From contig CAJNOP010000506.1 in assembly GCA_905250075.1 (NCBI GenBank), forward strand, positions 1-64,000: a stretch of DNA of 64,000 nucleotides. Direction: 5' to 3'. Positions within the stretch are counted from its first letter, which is position 1, and every line of letters starts with the position of its first letter. The notes below the pieces were generated by a model. That model was not told the origin of the DNA, made no database searches, and worked only from the letters and a program-made list of their open reading frames with translations. Both the position numbers and the translations under genes were made by a program. Below are positions 23,196 to 36,149 of this stretch, one piece after another. This DNA comes from Rotaria sp. Silwood1 (taxonomy: Eukaryota; Rotifera; Eurotatoria; Philodinida; Philodinidae).

Positions 23196-23510
23196 TAGGA
23201 CTTGGGGACCTAAGGATACTCCCCAAAACTAGGACTTGAGCCAAGGGTATCTCCAATAGTAGGACTTGAGAACCCAAGAGTATCCGTATAAGACAGTATC
23301 TGTTTAAACCTGAAGCTCAGTTCATTTGGGAAGAGCTGTTCAGAAAGTTCAGTTCATTTGAAACGAACTGCTCTCAAGGCTCAGTTCGCTCAAGTGAGCT
23401 GTTCGACCAGTTCAGCTCACTCGTAATGAGCTGTTCGAATAGCTCAGTTCGTTCAAATGAGCTTTTCGAACAGCTCATTACGAGTGAGCTTGAGCTGAAC
23501 TTGTCGGGCT
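23196..23510. repeat. Minisatellite remnants: GGACTTGAGAACCC units, then GAGCTGTTCGA units
   Basis: To 23290, three units resemble the 7830-8265 minisatellite. From about 23310 to 23510 there are alternating AGCTCAGTTCGTTCAAATGA and GAGCTGTTCGAACAGCTC blocks that are partly palindromic. Confidence 0.55.
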
Positions 23511-24318
23511 CTAGTCATTTCCTTCTCAAGATACAGAATGTTGAAGAAAAGTCGTTTTTAGCGCTTTTTTTGCAAAATGTGACCAATTTTTTAGGTATCA
23601 AATATCTCAACAAGAAAGCATCCGTTTTGAGTGAAATTTTAAGAGCAAGTCAAGAATTATGAAACCTATTTATTGACAAAATTTCAGACCGAAATTCCTA
23701 TCTTTCATATTTTTACAAGGCCAGATATTCCTGCCAAAGGACCTTGCGTAACTCTGAAAGAAGAGCAAAGTAATTCTTTTTAGCTATAGTATGAGTATAT
23801 TGAGAGTCCATAATCTCTATTTTTGTGATTAGCGTCCTCCTGTTGTAAGAAAAAGTCTCTTCGACTTTTAAGGGTTAAGTCAAGTGCTGGAAAAAAATTC
23901 ATAAAATCAGTTATATAGAACAATTTTTTTCTATTGAAATATCATTAACAATCGTAAACAATAATGAGCTGACAATCTAGAAACAAAACGATTATTAGAA
24001 AAAGAAAATGACAGAAAATATGAAGAAGCAACACAATATCAATATACTTATCAATTACAAATAAATTTCTACGATGAATTGTCTAATTTCATCTGCTTAA
24101 AACCAGCAAGTTCGGGTTAGCTTTCTCTTTTTTTTTGTGCATATCCTGAAACATCATGTAAAATCAGCTAGTAACAATAAGTATTTGTTTCTCAAGTTTC
24201 AATCTCAAGCATGGTAACACTATCGACTTGATGTTGCCATATGAGATTGTCAAAAAAAAATAGTAATAACGTTGCTGTCATATGCTGAAAACTATACGAT
24301 TGAAAAGAGTGTAAACAC
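23511..24318. other. Intergenic, nothing recognised
   Basis: No supported gene or repeat. Confidence 0.4.
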
Positions 24319-24321
24319 TGA

Positions 24322-24905
24322 CGAGGGAACCGTTCCAACTGATAAATCGCTTTTTTAATGAAAGCTGGTGGGTTATAGGTTATCGACTATGCTGATTCCG
24401 AATATGAGTATGAGGAGTGCCCTTAGGCCTTCATAGGGTGGGTTTCTGGAAAACCAGGTCTTCAGAAAACTAATTTAAATGAAATTTTTGTTTTTGATCT
24501 GCTCAGATTATAGAGCACATTGAGTTGCCTATAAATCAATAGTTTTTCCTGCTTTGCATGGATTGTCTTGAATAAACAACATTAAACTTTCCTATTTGTA
24601 CAGTGAAATGCTAGTAATATGCATCTACTATGTGAATTCCATTGACTGTATGTCATCGTAAAATCTATTTGAAACAAAAGAAAATATCGATTAATAGACA
24701 ACTTGATGTGCTTTATAACCTGAGCAGGTCAAAAACAAAAATTTAGTTTAAAGTTGGTTTTCTAGAGATCTGGTTTTCTAGAAAACCATCCTATAAAGAC
24801 CTAAGGGCACTCCTCATACTCATATTCGAAATCAGCATAGTCGATAACCTATAACCCACCAGCTTTCATTAAAAAAGCGATTTATCAGTTGGAACGGTTC
24901 CCTCG
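24322..24905. mobile_element. Foldback element, 584 bp, possible 3-bp target duplication TGA
   Basis: The ends are CGAGGGAACCGTTCCAACTG and the exact complement. The arms extend at least 200 bp with few differences and contain GGTGGGTTATAGGTTATCGA facing both ways. TGA flanks both sides (24319-24321 and 24906-24908). No coding sequence. Confidence 0.7.
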
Positions 24906-24908
24906 TGA

Positions 24909-26990
24909 GTTTCATTTGAAGAATATGAACACAACGTTTAACTAAGTCTACAAAAAAATTTTCCAACTTTTACATCCGAACAAAAAATGTCAATGATTCA
25001 TTCTGTGCACATGTTTTCCTATCTTTCATTCAGTCACTATGTGCAGATCTATGACAAATGCAACATGTGAGAAGAGGAGAAGAATGAGCAAACATATATT
25101 TATATAATAAATCGTTTTGATATATTGATGCATTCTCTATTATTGATGGTATAACAAAAATCCATTTTTCGAACACTTCATATTGAAGTTGACAGAGAAG
25201 AGTCATAAGAATCAATATAGTCGAAATTGAAATCGATCAAATATTTCGTTCCATATCTATGCAGAGTTGGTTTGATATTCAAACTCAAATTATTGGCTCT
25301 TCTTACAAAATTGATTACCGTTCGAGTCTGACCAAACTTCAGCTAGAGATTTATTGATACAGTTGTGCTATTATCGGCATCATTACCTATCGATCATTGT
25401 ACAGTATGAGTATTCTTATTCAGAGAAGATAAATGTCTATCTTCAACAAACATACTCAAATATGTCGATGAAAAGTGCTCATAATTGTGTTTTTGCAAGA
25501 CGAGAAATGGATAAGTTCTTTGATGACTAAGTATACACATTTTAGAAGCGATGTAATCGCTTTGCTCCACAGAAAATGTTCAATTGTTATAATCAAGAAA
25601 AGTCAAAATAGAAGAAAAAAAGTCATGAGGACACTAGTTCACAAGCCGTTTGATTATCACTGCTGTATCGATAAACCATCTTGTGGACACATTTATGTAG
25701 CGATATGTCTTCTCTTCACCAATCCATCCAAATAAAAAATAATTGATATCTTGACAAGAAATTTTATCGAAGTCTTTCATTATTGGTAATAATGTTGCCA
25801 CTAACTAGTGCCCAGTCTGACCTTGGGACTTGTACGATGCCAAGTCATGCAATAAAAATACGATAAACTATACAAGAAGTTCATAGTGTTGTCAACAATC
25901 ATCAATTGAATTGCGAAAGATTTTAATAATGCAAATGTACAATATTTGAACAAGATTGAACGATCTAAAACAAGAAATGATTTTAGCCGACAGTAACTTA
26001 ACAACGAAAAAAGATCAAGGTCACGACAGTCTTCTATTCAAAAATGGAATCCTATTATCTCCTACTGTGATTGAAGATAATTCAGGTAACAAGTCTAATA
26101 GTCATTATAGCATCTTAGTTTCATTACAAAGCGTGGATCCCTCTGATGACACAGTGAAGATGTGCATATGCATCAAGAGTAGACCGATACATCTTATCCA
26201 CACTAACTATAAAGAAAATTTTCTGTAGATAGTAGAGAATAAAACAGGATCTCATTTTGATGGTAGTGTGTCATACAATTATCAAAAATAGTGGATCTGG
26301 AAATCTATGAGGACCTTATTGACATAAAGTAATGTAGAAAGAATGTTCGACTTCGATCTTAGAACAGCCATGAAGAAAATAACGATGAAGCTAAACAACA
26401 TAAGAAAAAAATAAGATACTTCAGTATATTATAATATTGTAGTAGCTTACATTAGAAAGAAAAAGAGTCCGATGTTGATAATATCACTCTCCCTTCTTTC
26501 AATTCGATGATAATTATCTTTAATTCACCTGTTCTCCTCATTTTGTCCATAATAACAAAAATAGCCTAACACGTGCAGATGCAATAATCATGAAAAGTAA
26601 AATTATGCGTTGATAATCATAAAAAATAATACAAATAAATGTCAGTCAAGCATAAAGTGCATTTAATACGTAAAACAGATTTGTTTTTTTTATATTCACA
26701 AATCGGATATCATAACAAACAGAATCAAGAGACATTTATTGATACGTCAATAAGAAGATCTACAATAAAGAGGTATAGAATAATGTTCTTTTTTTATTTA
26801 AACAAACAAAATTCAACTTATTTTTGTCTACAGCTTTCATAAAACTAAAAAAAAAAAGAAAAAAATTACTCCAAAAAAAGAAAAAACATCTGATATGAAT
26901 AATGAATGTTTTTGAAATACTAACAAATATAATTATAGATTTTGTGAAACATGAACTGAAAGGAGTGCTGAAGAGTTTAGGGGTAGAAAT
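24909..26990. other. Intergenic, no convincing gene
   Basis: Several 60-90 residue frames (for example 25956-26228) carry no recognisable domain or splice context. A 12-C run lies at 26996-27007. Confidence 0.35.
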
Positions 26991-27013
26991 TTGGACCCCC
27001 CCCCCCCTCCCTC

Positions 27014-28874
27014 CCACAGACCGTAACAGACACTCACGTGACTCATCACAGACCGTGACAGACAGGCTTTGAGCCCATCACAGACCGTGACACACAGGCT
27101 CTGGACCCATCACAGTCCGTGACAGACAGGCTTTGGACCCATCGCAGACCGTGACAGACAGGCTTTGGACTAGGGGTGTGAGTTTATTGTTATTGTTATT
27201 AATAACAAATAACAAAAAAAGTTATTGTTATTAATAACAATAACTTTTCTGTTATTGTTATCAATAACAAACAACAAAAAGAGTTATTGTTATTAATAAC
27301 AAAAAAATAACAAATAACTTTTTTTTCCGAAAAATCTTAGTTATGCTTTGCTACTATGTAACAGTATACCAATTCTGTTTGCTCATTATTGTCGGATTGC
27401 TCGATGATGTTACTGACCGCAATCTCCATTAGATAGCCTATGAAACTGAGAAAAATCCTAAAACGATCTTTTCAAGTATCTTGCTCATCTATAGGCAAAA
27501 TTTACTGATCGCTTTACGAGGAACGATTCCTCAATGCTCAATTGCCTTCCACTTGATGCGTTGGTCAAATATAAGCCTTTGGGAGATGAGAAAATGTCTA
27601 GAAAGATTATACAGATCATAACTCGAAAAATGGGACCTAGAATCTCATTTCCCAAAGACTTCTATTTGACCAAAACATCCAGTCAAAGGCAATCGAACAT
27701 TGAAGAATCGTTCCTCGTAAACCGATTAGTAAATTTTACCTGTAGGTGAGCAAGATACTTCAAAAGATCTTTTTAGGATTTTTCTCAGTTTCATAGGCTA
27801 TCTAATGGAGACTGCGGTCAGTAACATCATCGAGCAACTGGACAATAATGAGCAAATAGAACTGGTATACCTTTACATAGTAACAAAGCATAACTAAGAT
27901 TTTTCGAAAAAAAAAAGTTATTTGTTATTTTTTTGCTATTAATCACAAATAACTTTTTTTGTTATTGTTATTAACAACAATAACTTTTTTCCTTATTTGC
28001 TATTGATAACAATAACTTCTTTTGTTATTGTTATTGTTATTAATAACAAAAAATAACAATAACTTCTCACCCCTACTTTGGACCCATCATAGACAGTGAC
28101 AGACAGGGCTCTGTGCCTGTCATAGACCGTGACAGACACGCTCTCGACCCATTCCAGACCGTGATTGACAGGCTCTGGACTCATCGCAGACCGTGACAGA
28201 CAGGGCTCTGGACCCATCACAGACCGTGACGGACAGGCTTTGGACCCATCATAGACCGTGACAGACACGCTCTCGACCCATCACAGACCGTGACAGACAG
28301 GCTTTGGACCCATCACAGACCGTGACAGACAGGATTTGGACCCATCATAGACCGTGACAGACACGCTCTTTACCCATCACAGACCGTGACAGACATGCTC
28401 TCGACCCATCACAGACCGTGACGGACAGGCTTTGGACCCATCACAGACCGTGACAGTCACGCTCTCGACCCATCACAGACCGTTTCGGACAGGCTTTGGA
28501 CCCATCACAGACCGTGATAGACTGGGTCTGGACCCATCACGGACCGTGACAGACAGGCTTTGGAACCATCGCAGTCCGTGACAGACAGGCTCTGGACCCA
28601 TCAGACACCGTAGCAGACGGGCTTTGGTCTCAGCGCACACCGCGACAGACAGGTTCTCAACCCATCACAAACCGTGACAGACAGGGTCTGGACCCATCAC
28701 AGACCGTGACGGACAGGCTTTGGACCCATCATAGACCGTGACAGACACGCTCTCGACCCATCACAGACCGTGACAGACAGGCTTTGGACCCATCACAGAC
28801 CGTAACGGACAGGATTTGGACCCATCATAGATCGTGACAGACACGCTCTTTACCCATCGCAGACCGTGACAGAG
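27014..28874. repeat. 32-bp satellite array, about 30 units, split by a transposon
   Basis: Units of CACAGACCGTGACAGACAGG followed by CTTTGGACCCAT. They occupy 27014-27170 and 28076-28874, with variants (GCTCTCGACCC, GCTCTGGACCC) mixed along the array. The element at 27171-28075 interrupts it. Frames through it are artefacts, and units abut without spacers. Confidence 0.9.
27171..28075. mobile_element. hAT-type palindromic element with 8-bp duplication, in satellite
   Basis: 905 bp. The ends are TAGGGGTGTGAGTT and TTCTCACCCCTA, with exact 8-bp target duplication CTTTGGAC (27163-27170 and 28076-28083), which is satellite sequence. Each end carries tracts of TTATTGTTATTAATAAC. The interior is one long palindrome: 27330-27530 is repeated in inverse at about 27700-27910 with few differences, centred near 27620. 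No transposase. Confidence 0.85.
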
Positions 28875-30365
28875 AAACTGCAGTTCTAAAGCATCAGATA
28901 AACGGTTAGCTACATAGGTATTGCAAAGAAATGGAACAAAACGATTTCCATTTAATGAGTAGCAACAGATCCATCGTGTTTCACATTTTCAATCCCGGAA
29001 GGGATTGCGCTAACAGCTTTTTTATTGTTATACATTATAAAATTATAGTAGATAATAAGAAGAGCATAGTTTATAGGGTTTTTTAGAGCTGAATTTTCAA
29101 GGAATAAATCTGTGAAATATGATTTTAGTCATATATTGTAAATCTAAGTTGTATTTTGATTTATACTGCAACATTTAATTTACTGTGACTTCTTTCTTCT
29201 TTTCATTTAATTAGTGTTCATTTTAGAAAAATTACCAAGAATATTTCATCTTAAAACTGTAATTTTATTGGAATTTTGTTGTTATTGTTTTTGATTTAGA
29301 AAATATTTTATTTTACCACTCAACTCATGTCTTTGATATCAAAAAATAATTTTAGTTATTTTTAATAATTGATCTTAATAGAAAAGTTAATTTTGAAAAA
29401 AAGAAATCAGAGAACTAACATAAGAAAGAAAACAAAGAATTGAAAATCTAAGATTTATTAATTATTTACTTATTACAAATAAGTTAATTTCTTTTAAATG
29501 ATCAAATTTTTCGCTAATAACAAAAGATGATTGACTGTGAAGTTGTTATCAAGAAGAAAAACGTATTCAGATGATGAAAAAATTTTTAGAATGATATGTG
29601 TTATTACATAGAACCTATTGAGAATAGAAAAAATCAATAATAACTCTTTCCCTTTGTTGTTTTCTTCTCGATTTATGACTATTTTACTGAATTTATGATT
29701 TAATACATGATATGTGAAGAAAACATTCATGTCTCAATTTTGATCTGAGTGTTTTCTCATAAAGATATCTTATCATCTGTTTCATATACCGAAAGTTTCG
29801 CTTAGGACAAATGTTTTCTTTTTAAAATAACAGATTCTCAAACAATGTACATGTTTAACAAATATTCAGAAAAAATCCTTCTTATTAATTTTTTATCTCT
29901 GAAAGAAAACGTTTGTCGTAGTTGAAATTTTCAAAGTATGATAAAAGTCATAAGATTTTTTTTATATGAAAAATTTCAGATCACAATTTCGACATGCATT
30001 TTTACTTGATGTTACTATGAACTCAGTTAAAAACTCAAAAAATAGCTATAAGTTAGAAAAGAAAACAATAAGGATATACATCATTATAGATTGTGTTTAC
30101 TCTACGTACATTTTACTTCATAATACAGATCTAATCTGAAAAAATTTTTATCATCTGGAAATATTCACTCGTCAGTTAAATATGTTAACTTTCATATAAA
30201 TATATAAGTGAAAATGTATATTTAATCATTTAATGACTTAATTCTTTAGTAAAACAACATTATTATATTGAAAGTTTTTTTTCTTCATGATTAGATTTTC
30301 TTCATCATTTATTTTGTGATTATATTTTGCTTTAATTTTCTTCACTAAAGATTGATATAAATTTA
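28875..30365. other. Intergenic, nothing recognised
   Basis: AT-rich; no supported gene. Confidence 0.4.
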
Positions 30366-30685
30366 ATGGATATTGAACTCTCATCAGACGAAGAACATCA
30401 CAATGATGAACATACTACAATATCAAGTATATCTCATCAGACAACAACTGAATTGAATGATGTGGATAATCAGGAAAACGTCGAAACAATTGGTAAACAA
30501 TTGTATGTATTTTTATTCACAAAATTAATTTTATTCAGATCAATATTTCTTTTTTGATTAAAAAAATAAAAGGTTTTTCTCGTTCATCAATGGGCCCGTC
30601 ATACCTTTTTGTATGTTTGGAATATTCACCATTGTTATAATTGTTGTCGGAGTATTGGTGATTTGTTTTACTGCAAGCAAAACAA
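30366..30685 (+). CDS. Two-exon start of a single-pass membrane protein
   Basis: Exon 1 (30366-30502) encodes an acidic Ser/Thr-rich N-terminus starting MDIELSSDEEHHNDEH. A 70-nt intron (30503-30572) begins with the strong donor GTATGT and ends AAAAG. Exon 2 (30573-30685) encodes NGPVIPFC followed by a textbook membrane span (FGIFTIVIIVVGVLVICF), then ASKT and another GTATGT donor. I see no exon shortly downstream. Exon 2 ends after one base of a codon, which matches the phase needed by the FG-GAP exon opening at 43848. Type II topology (cytoplasmic N-terminus) is inferred. It is either the 5' end of the FG-GAP gene or a gene whose 3' part is lost. Confidence 0.5.
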
Positions 30686-30689
30686 GTAT

Positions 30690-32400
30690 GTTTCTCATTT
30701 GTTTTTTTTTGATAAATTATATGATTATTGAGTTTGGAAAAAGAAAGATTCTTAGTCTTAAATATATTTATTATAAGTAAATCATCATTTATAGTATAAG
30801 TCAAAAGTTATTTTGAACTATTTATACAATCAGATATATATATATATGAATAGATTTATTCAATGAACTTTTCATATAACAATAAATATTTGTCATCGAA
30901 TTTTATTCTCAAAACATCATAGATGATTTTAAACAATGTTAAGAGACTCTTGTAGAAAATCCCATTTTTTTGAAAAAAAAAGTGTCAAAGTTATATTTCT
31001 ATCATAGAAAAATGCAGCGTATAAATTACTTTTCTCAGAATATATGACTTTTCAAACAAAAAGGATAAATTTTAGTAGACTTTTGAAAGAAATTTCTATT
31101 CTACTATCCTGTTTTCCAAGAAATTGTCGTTATTTTTTTCTCGAAGGTTTTTAGTTATGGAAATAGTGTCTTTTTATTTGCATGCTATAAATACACATTT
31201 TTATGTTATCCATATCGAACAGTATGGCATCAGTACTCGTACCGCTGTCACGCGGAGTTCGCATTCCAAGCGTACGGAATGCGAACCAAAAGCGTACTTC
31301 CAGCATGACGTACGTGTGCTGTGAAGTGCATTAATGCACTGTAGTAATTATTCTATTGATGAATTTCTGCAAGTCAACCAGATTTTGTAGATTGATGTTT
31401 TTCAGCATACGTTTTGTGCCTTTAAGAAAAAATGTTTGTTGCTATTTTTTTCTCATTGCCTTGTTTTCTATTTAGGACTGGATTTATTTAGAATCCTTTA
31501 AAAAAATTTATAAAAAAAGATAAATGAAAGAAAGAACTTTAAAAAATTATTTTAACCTAAATAAATTAAGTTTATTTTTTTTGATTATAAATATATGATC
31601 CTCCTACATTCATTTTTGAGTTAAAACACAATAAAATTCTATCATCCAGTAAAGGAAGTGGTCTTTTTTTCGTGGGCTATAGCCTCCTCCTCCTCTTCCG
31701 CTAGATTTTTTTTCTTTTAAATATTTTTATATGCGGAGTCACATGAAGATATGAGATCATTAAACCAAATCTTGGACATTTTTAGTTTAAGCAAAAAAAT
31801 CAATAGTTTAGGACATAAATTTTTTCAACAAATATTGACCCTTCTGTTCTATTGTGATTTATATCTCAGCTATAGTTAGTTTCAGGAATAATTACCAAAA
31901 TATTACTGCATATACAATAAAAATTTCTCTAGAAAATAAAAATAAAATTATCTTAGACCGTGTCTTTTACTAATGAGTACTTGTTATCACTAAGAAGTAC
32001 TCAATTATGCATTTATTTTGCAATTCATCAGAAAGACTATTTAAGTTAGAACTTTACAATGACTTCAAGTCAACCAGTGAAATTCTTACCACCAAAACAG
32101 CTTTATATCATCTATCAAATAATAGAAAGAAATTGAAAAAGAATGATGGTACATATAACTATGGTTCAAATTCTTGAAGAGAGAAGGTCTATATATTAAT
32201 CAAGAATTTGTAAAACACGATTAAAAAAATGACACATGTTCTCCGTGTTATTTTTTTTTTGTGATTATTATTTTGTATTGTGGATAGTCTTATGACATGA
32301 AAACTTCTGATTCAAACGTTGGATTTTTCTCCTGTTAGCAAAAAATAAAAACAATACTTTAGAACAGAATTACTTCTACGTAAAATTTCTAGAAGAAAAA
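30690..32400. other. Intergenic or intronic, one small GC-rich hairpin
   Basis: Mostly featureless AT-rich DNA. A perfect 11-bp stem (GTTCGCATTCC, 31257-31267, with its complement at 31276-31286) stands out in a short GC-richer island. Confidence 0.4.
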
Positions 32401-32407
32401 GTCAGCT

Positions 32408-33025
32408 AGTATTTCTAGGTTTTTGATTTATCAAAAATTGTTTTTTTTATTGGAAATAAACATGATTTTCGAAATCAGTATGCAAAAATAAGTCGGAAAC
32501 TCTATATTTTATCGGAAAAGATTTCCAGCCCAATTTTGCTCTTAGGGAAGTACTAGGGAGTGTCAATTTATATTTACTTTTAATTTCTTTTACGGATAAA
32601 TTAAATTAAAGGTAATTTATATTTAAAATAAATATAAATTTTTTTTTTTGCATAAGTTATATTTATAAGCCAATATAAATTACGGAAAAAAAAAGATTTA
32701 TATTTACAAAGAAATATAAATTATCACAATTTGTATTTATTATAAATATAAATTATGTAAAAAAAAATATTTATATTTATTTTAAATATAAATTACTTGT
32801 AGTTTATATTTATTGTAAAGTAACAGGAAAAGACACCCGTAGGGAGGTATAGCCTAAAATTTTACAAATAAAAAGTTAAGGAATGCAGCGAAAATTTTAA
32901 CCAGAGAGGTTTTTAAATGAAATATAGAGTTTCCGAAGTGTTTTTCCATGCTAATTTCGAAAATCATGTTCATCCGCAATGAAAAAGAACAATTTTTGAT
33001 AATTAAAACCTAGAAATACTAATGT
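32408..33025. mobile_element. Inverted-repeat element split by an AT-rich hAT-like MITE
   Basis: The outer arms (about 32408-32525 and 32925-33025) share CATGATTTTCGAAAT and GGAAACTCTATATTT in opposite orientation. Between them, about 32562-32843 starts CTAGGGAGTGTC and ends GACACCCGTA, is filled with ATTTATATTTA tracts, and is flanked by GGGAAGTA and GGGAGGTA (7 of 8 matching). This looks like a hAT-type MITE inserted in the spacer. Confidence 0.5.
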
Positions 33026-33371
33026 CGGATGTTTTTTGAAAATGCCAGCCACATTTTTTGAATAACTCTTCATCATGGATAGCTATCGAGGTCGGGTTTT
33101 CACCATTTGATAGAGCGTCAAGGGCAGCATCTGGCTATACGCGAGACATTAGGATTAAACAAAATTTCTATATGTCTTTACAAACGAATATCTTTTCCAA
33201 TGCATTGCTCCTATAGGTCGCATAGCAGCATAGGCTCAAATTACACTGGAATGTAGCCTGACTCTGACTCTATTCACCATAAAATTTTCATATCATTTGG
33301 ACTTGTCCTTCAAACATTACAGATTTCGCAAGACATCGAAAAACATGGTTTCTGACATGCTGAATAAACGT

Positions 33372-36146
33372 AAATTATGCACAAAAATACATGTTTTCGA
33401 AGGTATTGTATCTACTGACACTATCTTTTCTAGTTGTGAAAGCTCGATAAACATGTCGTTTTGAGTCTTGACTATTCTCTTGTGTGGTTATGAATGGTGA
33501 AACAAGCCATCGATCGCATTTCTCTTCGTAGAGTTGGAATAAAAGTAAGTGGACATGCATTTTATGTTTGTGAGAAAACAAAAAGAATTTATTTTGATTT
33601 GTGATAACTCTATTTTTCAACTTTTTCTTTCTTGGCGAATGGCTTATTCGATATTACGTTTATTCTTGCTTAGTATTATAATGCATCGTTAGATATAATA
33701 CGATATTCTGTTATGAGTGTTTGAAAAAAATGAGATCATTTATTGGAATACAAGAGAAAAGTGCAGAAATGTAGAGAATAGATAGAAATTGATCACATAT
33801 CATCATCGTCTGTATCTTCAAGGTTTTCATTGGCATCTCGTTCGTCATCTGAGTCGGAATCGATGAGATTTGGTTCGATCCGTTCCTCAGCGAGTTTATC
33901 AGCTGCACGGAAAGTTTCTTCTATACCACACACATGCTGAATGAGTTTTCCACAAGAATCAGAGTCGAATGAATTGAGAAATTCAAAAGATAACGATCAA
34001 ATATCTGACAGACGCTATTAAAGATAAAAATACAGAGACAATTTTCAATCTTTCAAGACTAATTGAGGAAAAATAGTAGAAATTTAGATTTCTATCACTC
34101 ACGAAAGATATGTTGTATTTTCGAATGTGTTCCTTTAATTTTGCGTATAACAGCTTGACTGGGTTCAACATGCAGTGCTTAACAGGCAGACGAAGCAGTT
34201 GTACATTGAATTCGGTTGCTACCACATCGGCCTTGAATTTCTTAGATGGAGCATTAGCAATAGCTAATTCCAACAATTGGGGTTTCTTCTGACAGGTTTC
34301 ATATTTAATTTTTCTTTGTTGGAGCCACTGCTTGATCTCATGTTTTCTCCATGATCGCTTGGTGGCTTTGCATCATCACATAATTCGTTGTGCCAGCGCG
34401 CGTTATCCAAAACGATGCAGATTCGAGTTGACTCACAATATAGCTGACGTAAATGTTCAGCTGCTTTTCCAAGCCATTCAATAAAATGACTACTGTTCAT
34501 CAAATGAACTTCATCACATGAAAATATATCAACTGTGCCTATGTCAACGCCATGATTATTAATCATTGCCGAGATTGCTAAACGTTTTCCTTTGCCATCA
34601 TTCTTCTGTAAACGACCCTCCCCACGATCACTCAACCAGATAGAACGCTTTTCGTCACCAGCATTAGACCAACCTTCATCATAATAGTAAATCTGCGCGC
34701 CATTGGCGCAAAGATCATCGAGATTTTGAAAATATGTGACCCTCTGAGACATAAACGTGATCGAGCTAAATAAAAGTAATGATAGTGTGACCGAAGAAGA
34801 CTGCCAGTGAGTTCTGAAAACTAACAACAACTTACTCAAGAGCTATTCTGACTGTTGCTGTTCTTCGATATTGAAAACCGATTTCTTTCATCTTCTTCAG
34901 AAGAGTAGATTCTGTTCGAATTGGAAAATCTGAATGTTCAGCAAGTAAACGGGCCAGCAGCGTCGCAATTGTCGGATATACTTTTTCTTCAAGCATTTTA
35001 TGAAAGACATAAGCGGATTGTATCTTCGGCTAACACACTCAAAATGATTGACTTCCGCCCAACATTGCCAACTTTCTGAGGTGGTATTGGTTCAGGAACA
35101 GAGACAATAGATCTGGTATCTGTTATAGGTGGATGTCTTGTCCGATGACGACGAAAGGTGATAGTCGGTAAAGGTGCATTTGACACGACTGCATTCTGTA
35201 CGTTTGAAACTGGCGATGAGAATGGACTGATGTCGGCTAGCTGTCGACTATCGAGAGAATATAAGTATTTATCTTCTTCTAAATCTTGTCTGCTCTCTTT
35301 CTTCGCCTGTTCGCCGAGATCCCGCATCTCTTTCTTCAAATTACTTATTGATCGGATTGAAATTCCGAGACATGCTTGAGAAAGCTCTAATGTATTATTC
35401 AGAGGAATTCGTAGACCATTTTTTTTCTGATTCAACAAATGTATTTACACGGAAAAAGAGACGTTTCATTTCCAGAGAAAATTCTTGACCAGACATATTG
35501 TACGTTTTTTATCAAAAAATAATAGAAGAATATTTCATACAGTATGGATCACAAAAACTTTGTTTGTTTATTCGTTGTGATTGGTTTATCAACCCGAGCT
35601 CACTACAGTCGAATAGTGAAGAAAATGAACTAATCATCTGAATTGATCTGTATAAATACATATCAGCATTGGCACTGAAGAAAGTCTAAAATAATCACGA
35701 GAAAAATCGAAAGAGAGAGAGAGACAAAGACAGAGCAGTGCAGAATAGAGAAGAAAAATGCACTTAATAACCTCAACGTAAAACGAAGAAAGATAAAACT
35801 ATAGTGGATATGGTTTCTATACATGTTAACAGAACGAAAGTGAATACAATAGAGTGTATACCTATTTATGATGATGTCGTACTATATCTAACGTTACGTC
35901 ACAATACTAAGCAGAAATACATATAATAAATTCTTTTTGTTTTCTCGCAAACATAAAATGCATGTCCACTTACTTTTATTCCGTTTCTACGAAAAGAAAT
36001 GCGATCGATGGCTTGTTTCACCATTCACAACTACACAAGAGAATAGTCAAGACTCAAAACGACATGTTTATCGAGCTTTCACAACTAGAAAAGATAGTGT
36101 CAGTAGATACAATACCTTCGGAAACATGTATTTTTATGCATAATTT
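33372..36146 (-). mobile_element. DDE transposon with long (about 340 bp) terminal inverted repeats
   Basis: The left arm (33372-33715) and right arm (about 35860-36146) match in inverse over most of their length, for example AAATTATGCA, CCATCGATCGCATTTCTCTT and CTTAGTATT. A decayed transposase lies between on the minus strand. I could not find a clean target duplication, so the ends may be a few bases off. The Tc1/mariner-IS630 superfamily is likely from the transposase. Confidence 0.75.
33983..35438 (-). pseudogene. DDE transposase (IS630/Tc1/mariner-like), frameshifted
   Basis: The N-terminal part (35438-35025) ends with VGRKSIILSVLAED, typical of the linker before the catalytic core. The frame then shifts by one and continues KMLEEKVYPTIATLLARLL and MKEIGFQYRRT. 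A GTAAGT donor near 34996-34840 pairs with a TTTATTTAG acceptor before SITFMSQRVTYFQN. The catalytic core shows YYYDEGWSNAG (first Asp) and CIVLDNARWH (second Asp). After a second one-base shift near 34355, the frame reads KHEIKQWLQQRKIKYETCQK. The last motif reads HCMLNPVKLLYAKLK, where related proteins have NPIE, so the third acidic residue appears to be Lys. Two frameshifts and this change make it non-functional. Confidence 0.7.
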
Positions 36147-36149
36147 CAA

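Noticed and set aside
25956-26228. 90-residue frame starting MNDLKQEMILADSN
   Set aside because: No domain, splice context or codon signature; could be chance.
27014-28874. CRISPR-like array of about 30 regular units
   Set aside because: Units of 32 bp abut without unique spacers in a eukaryotic genome; it is an ordinary satellite.
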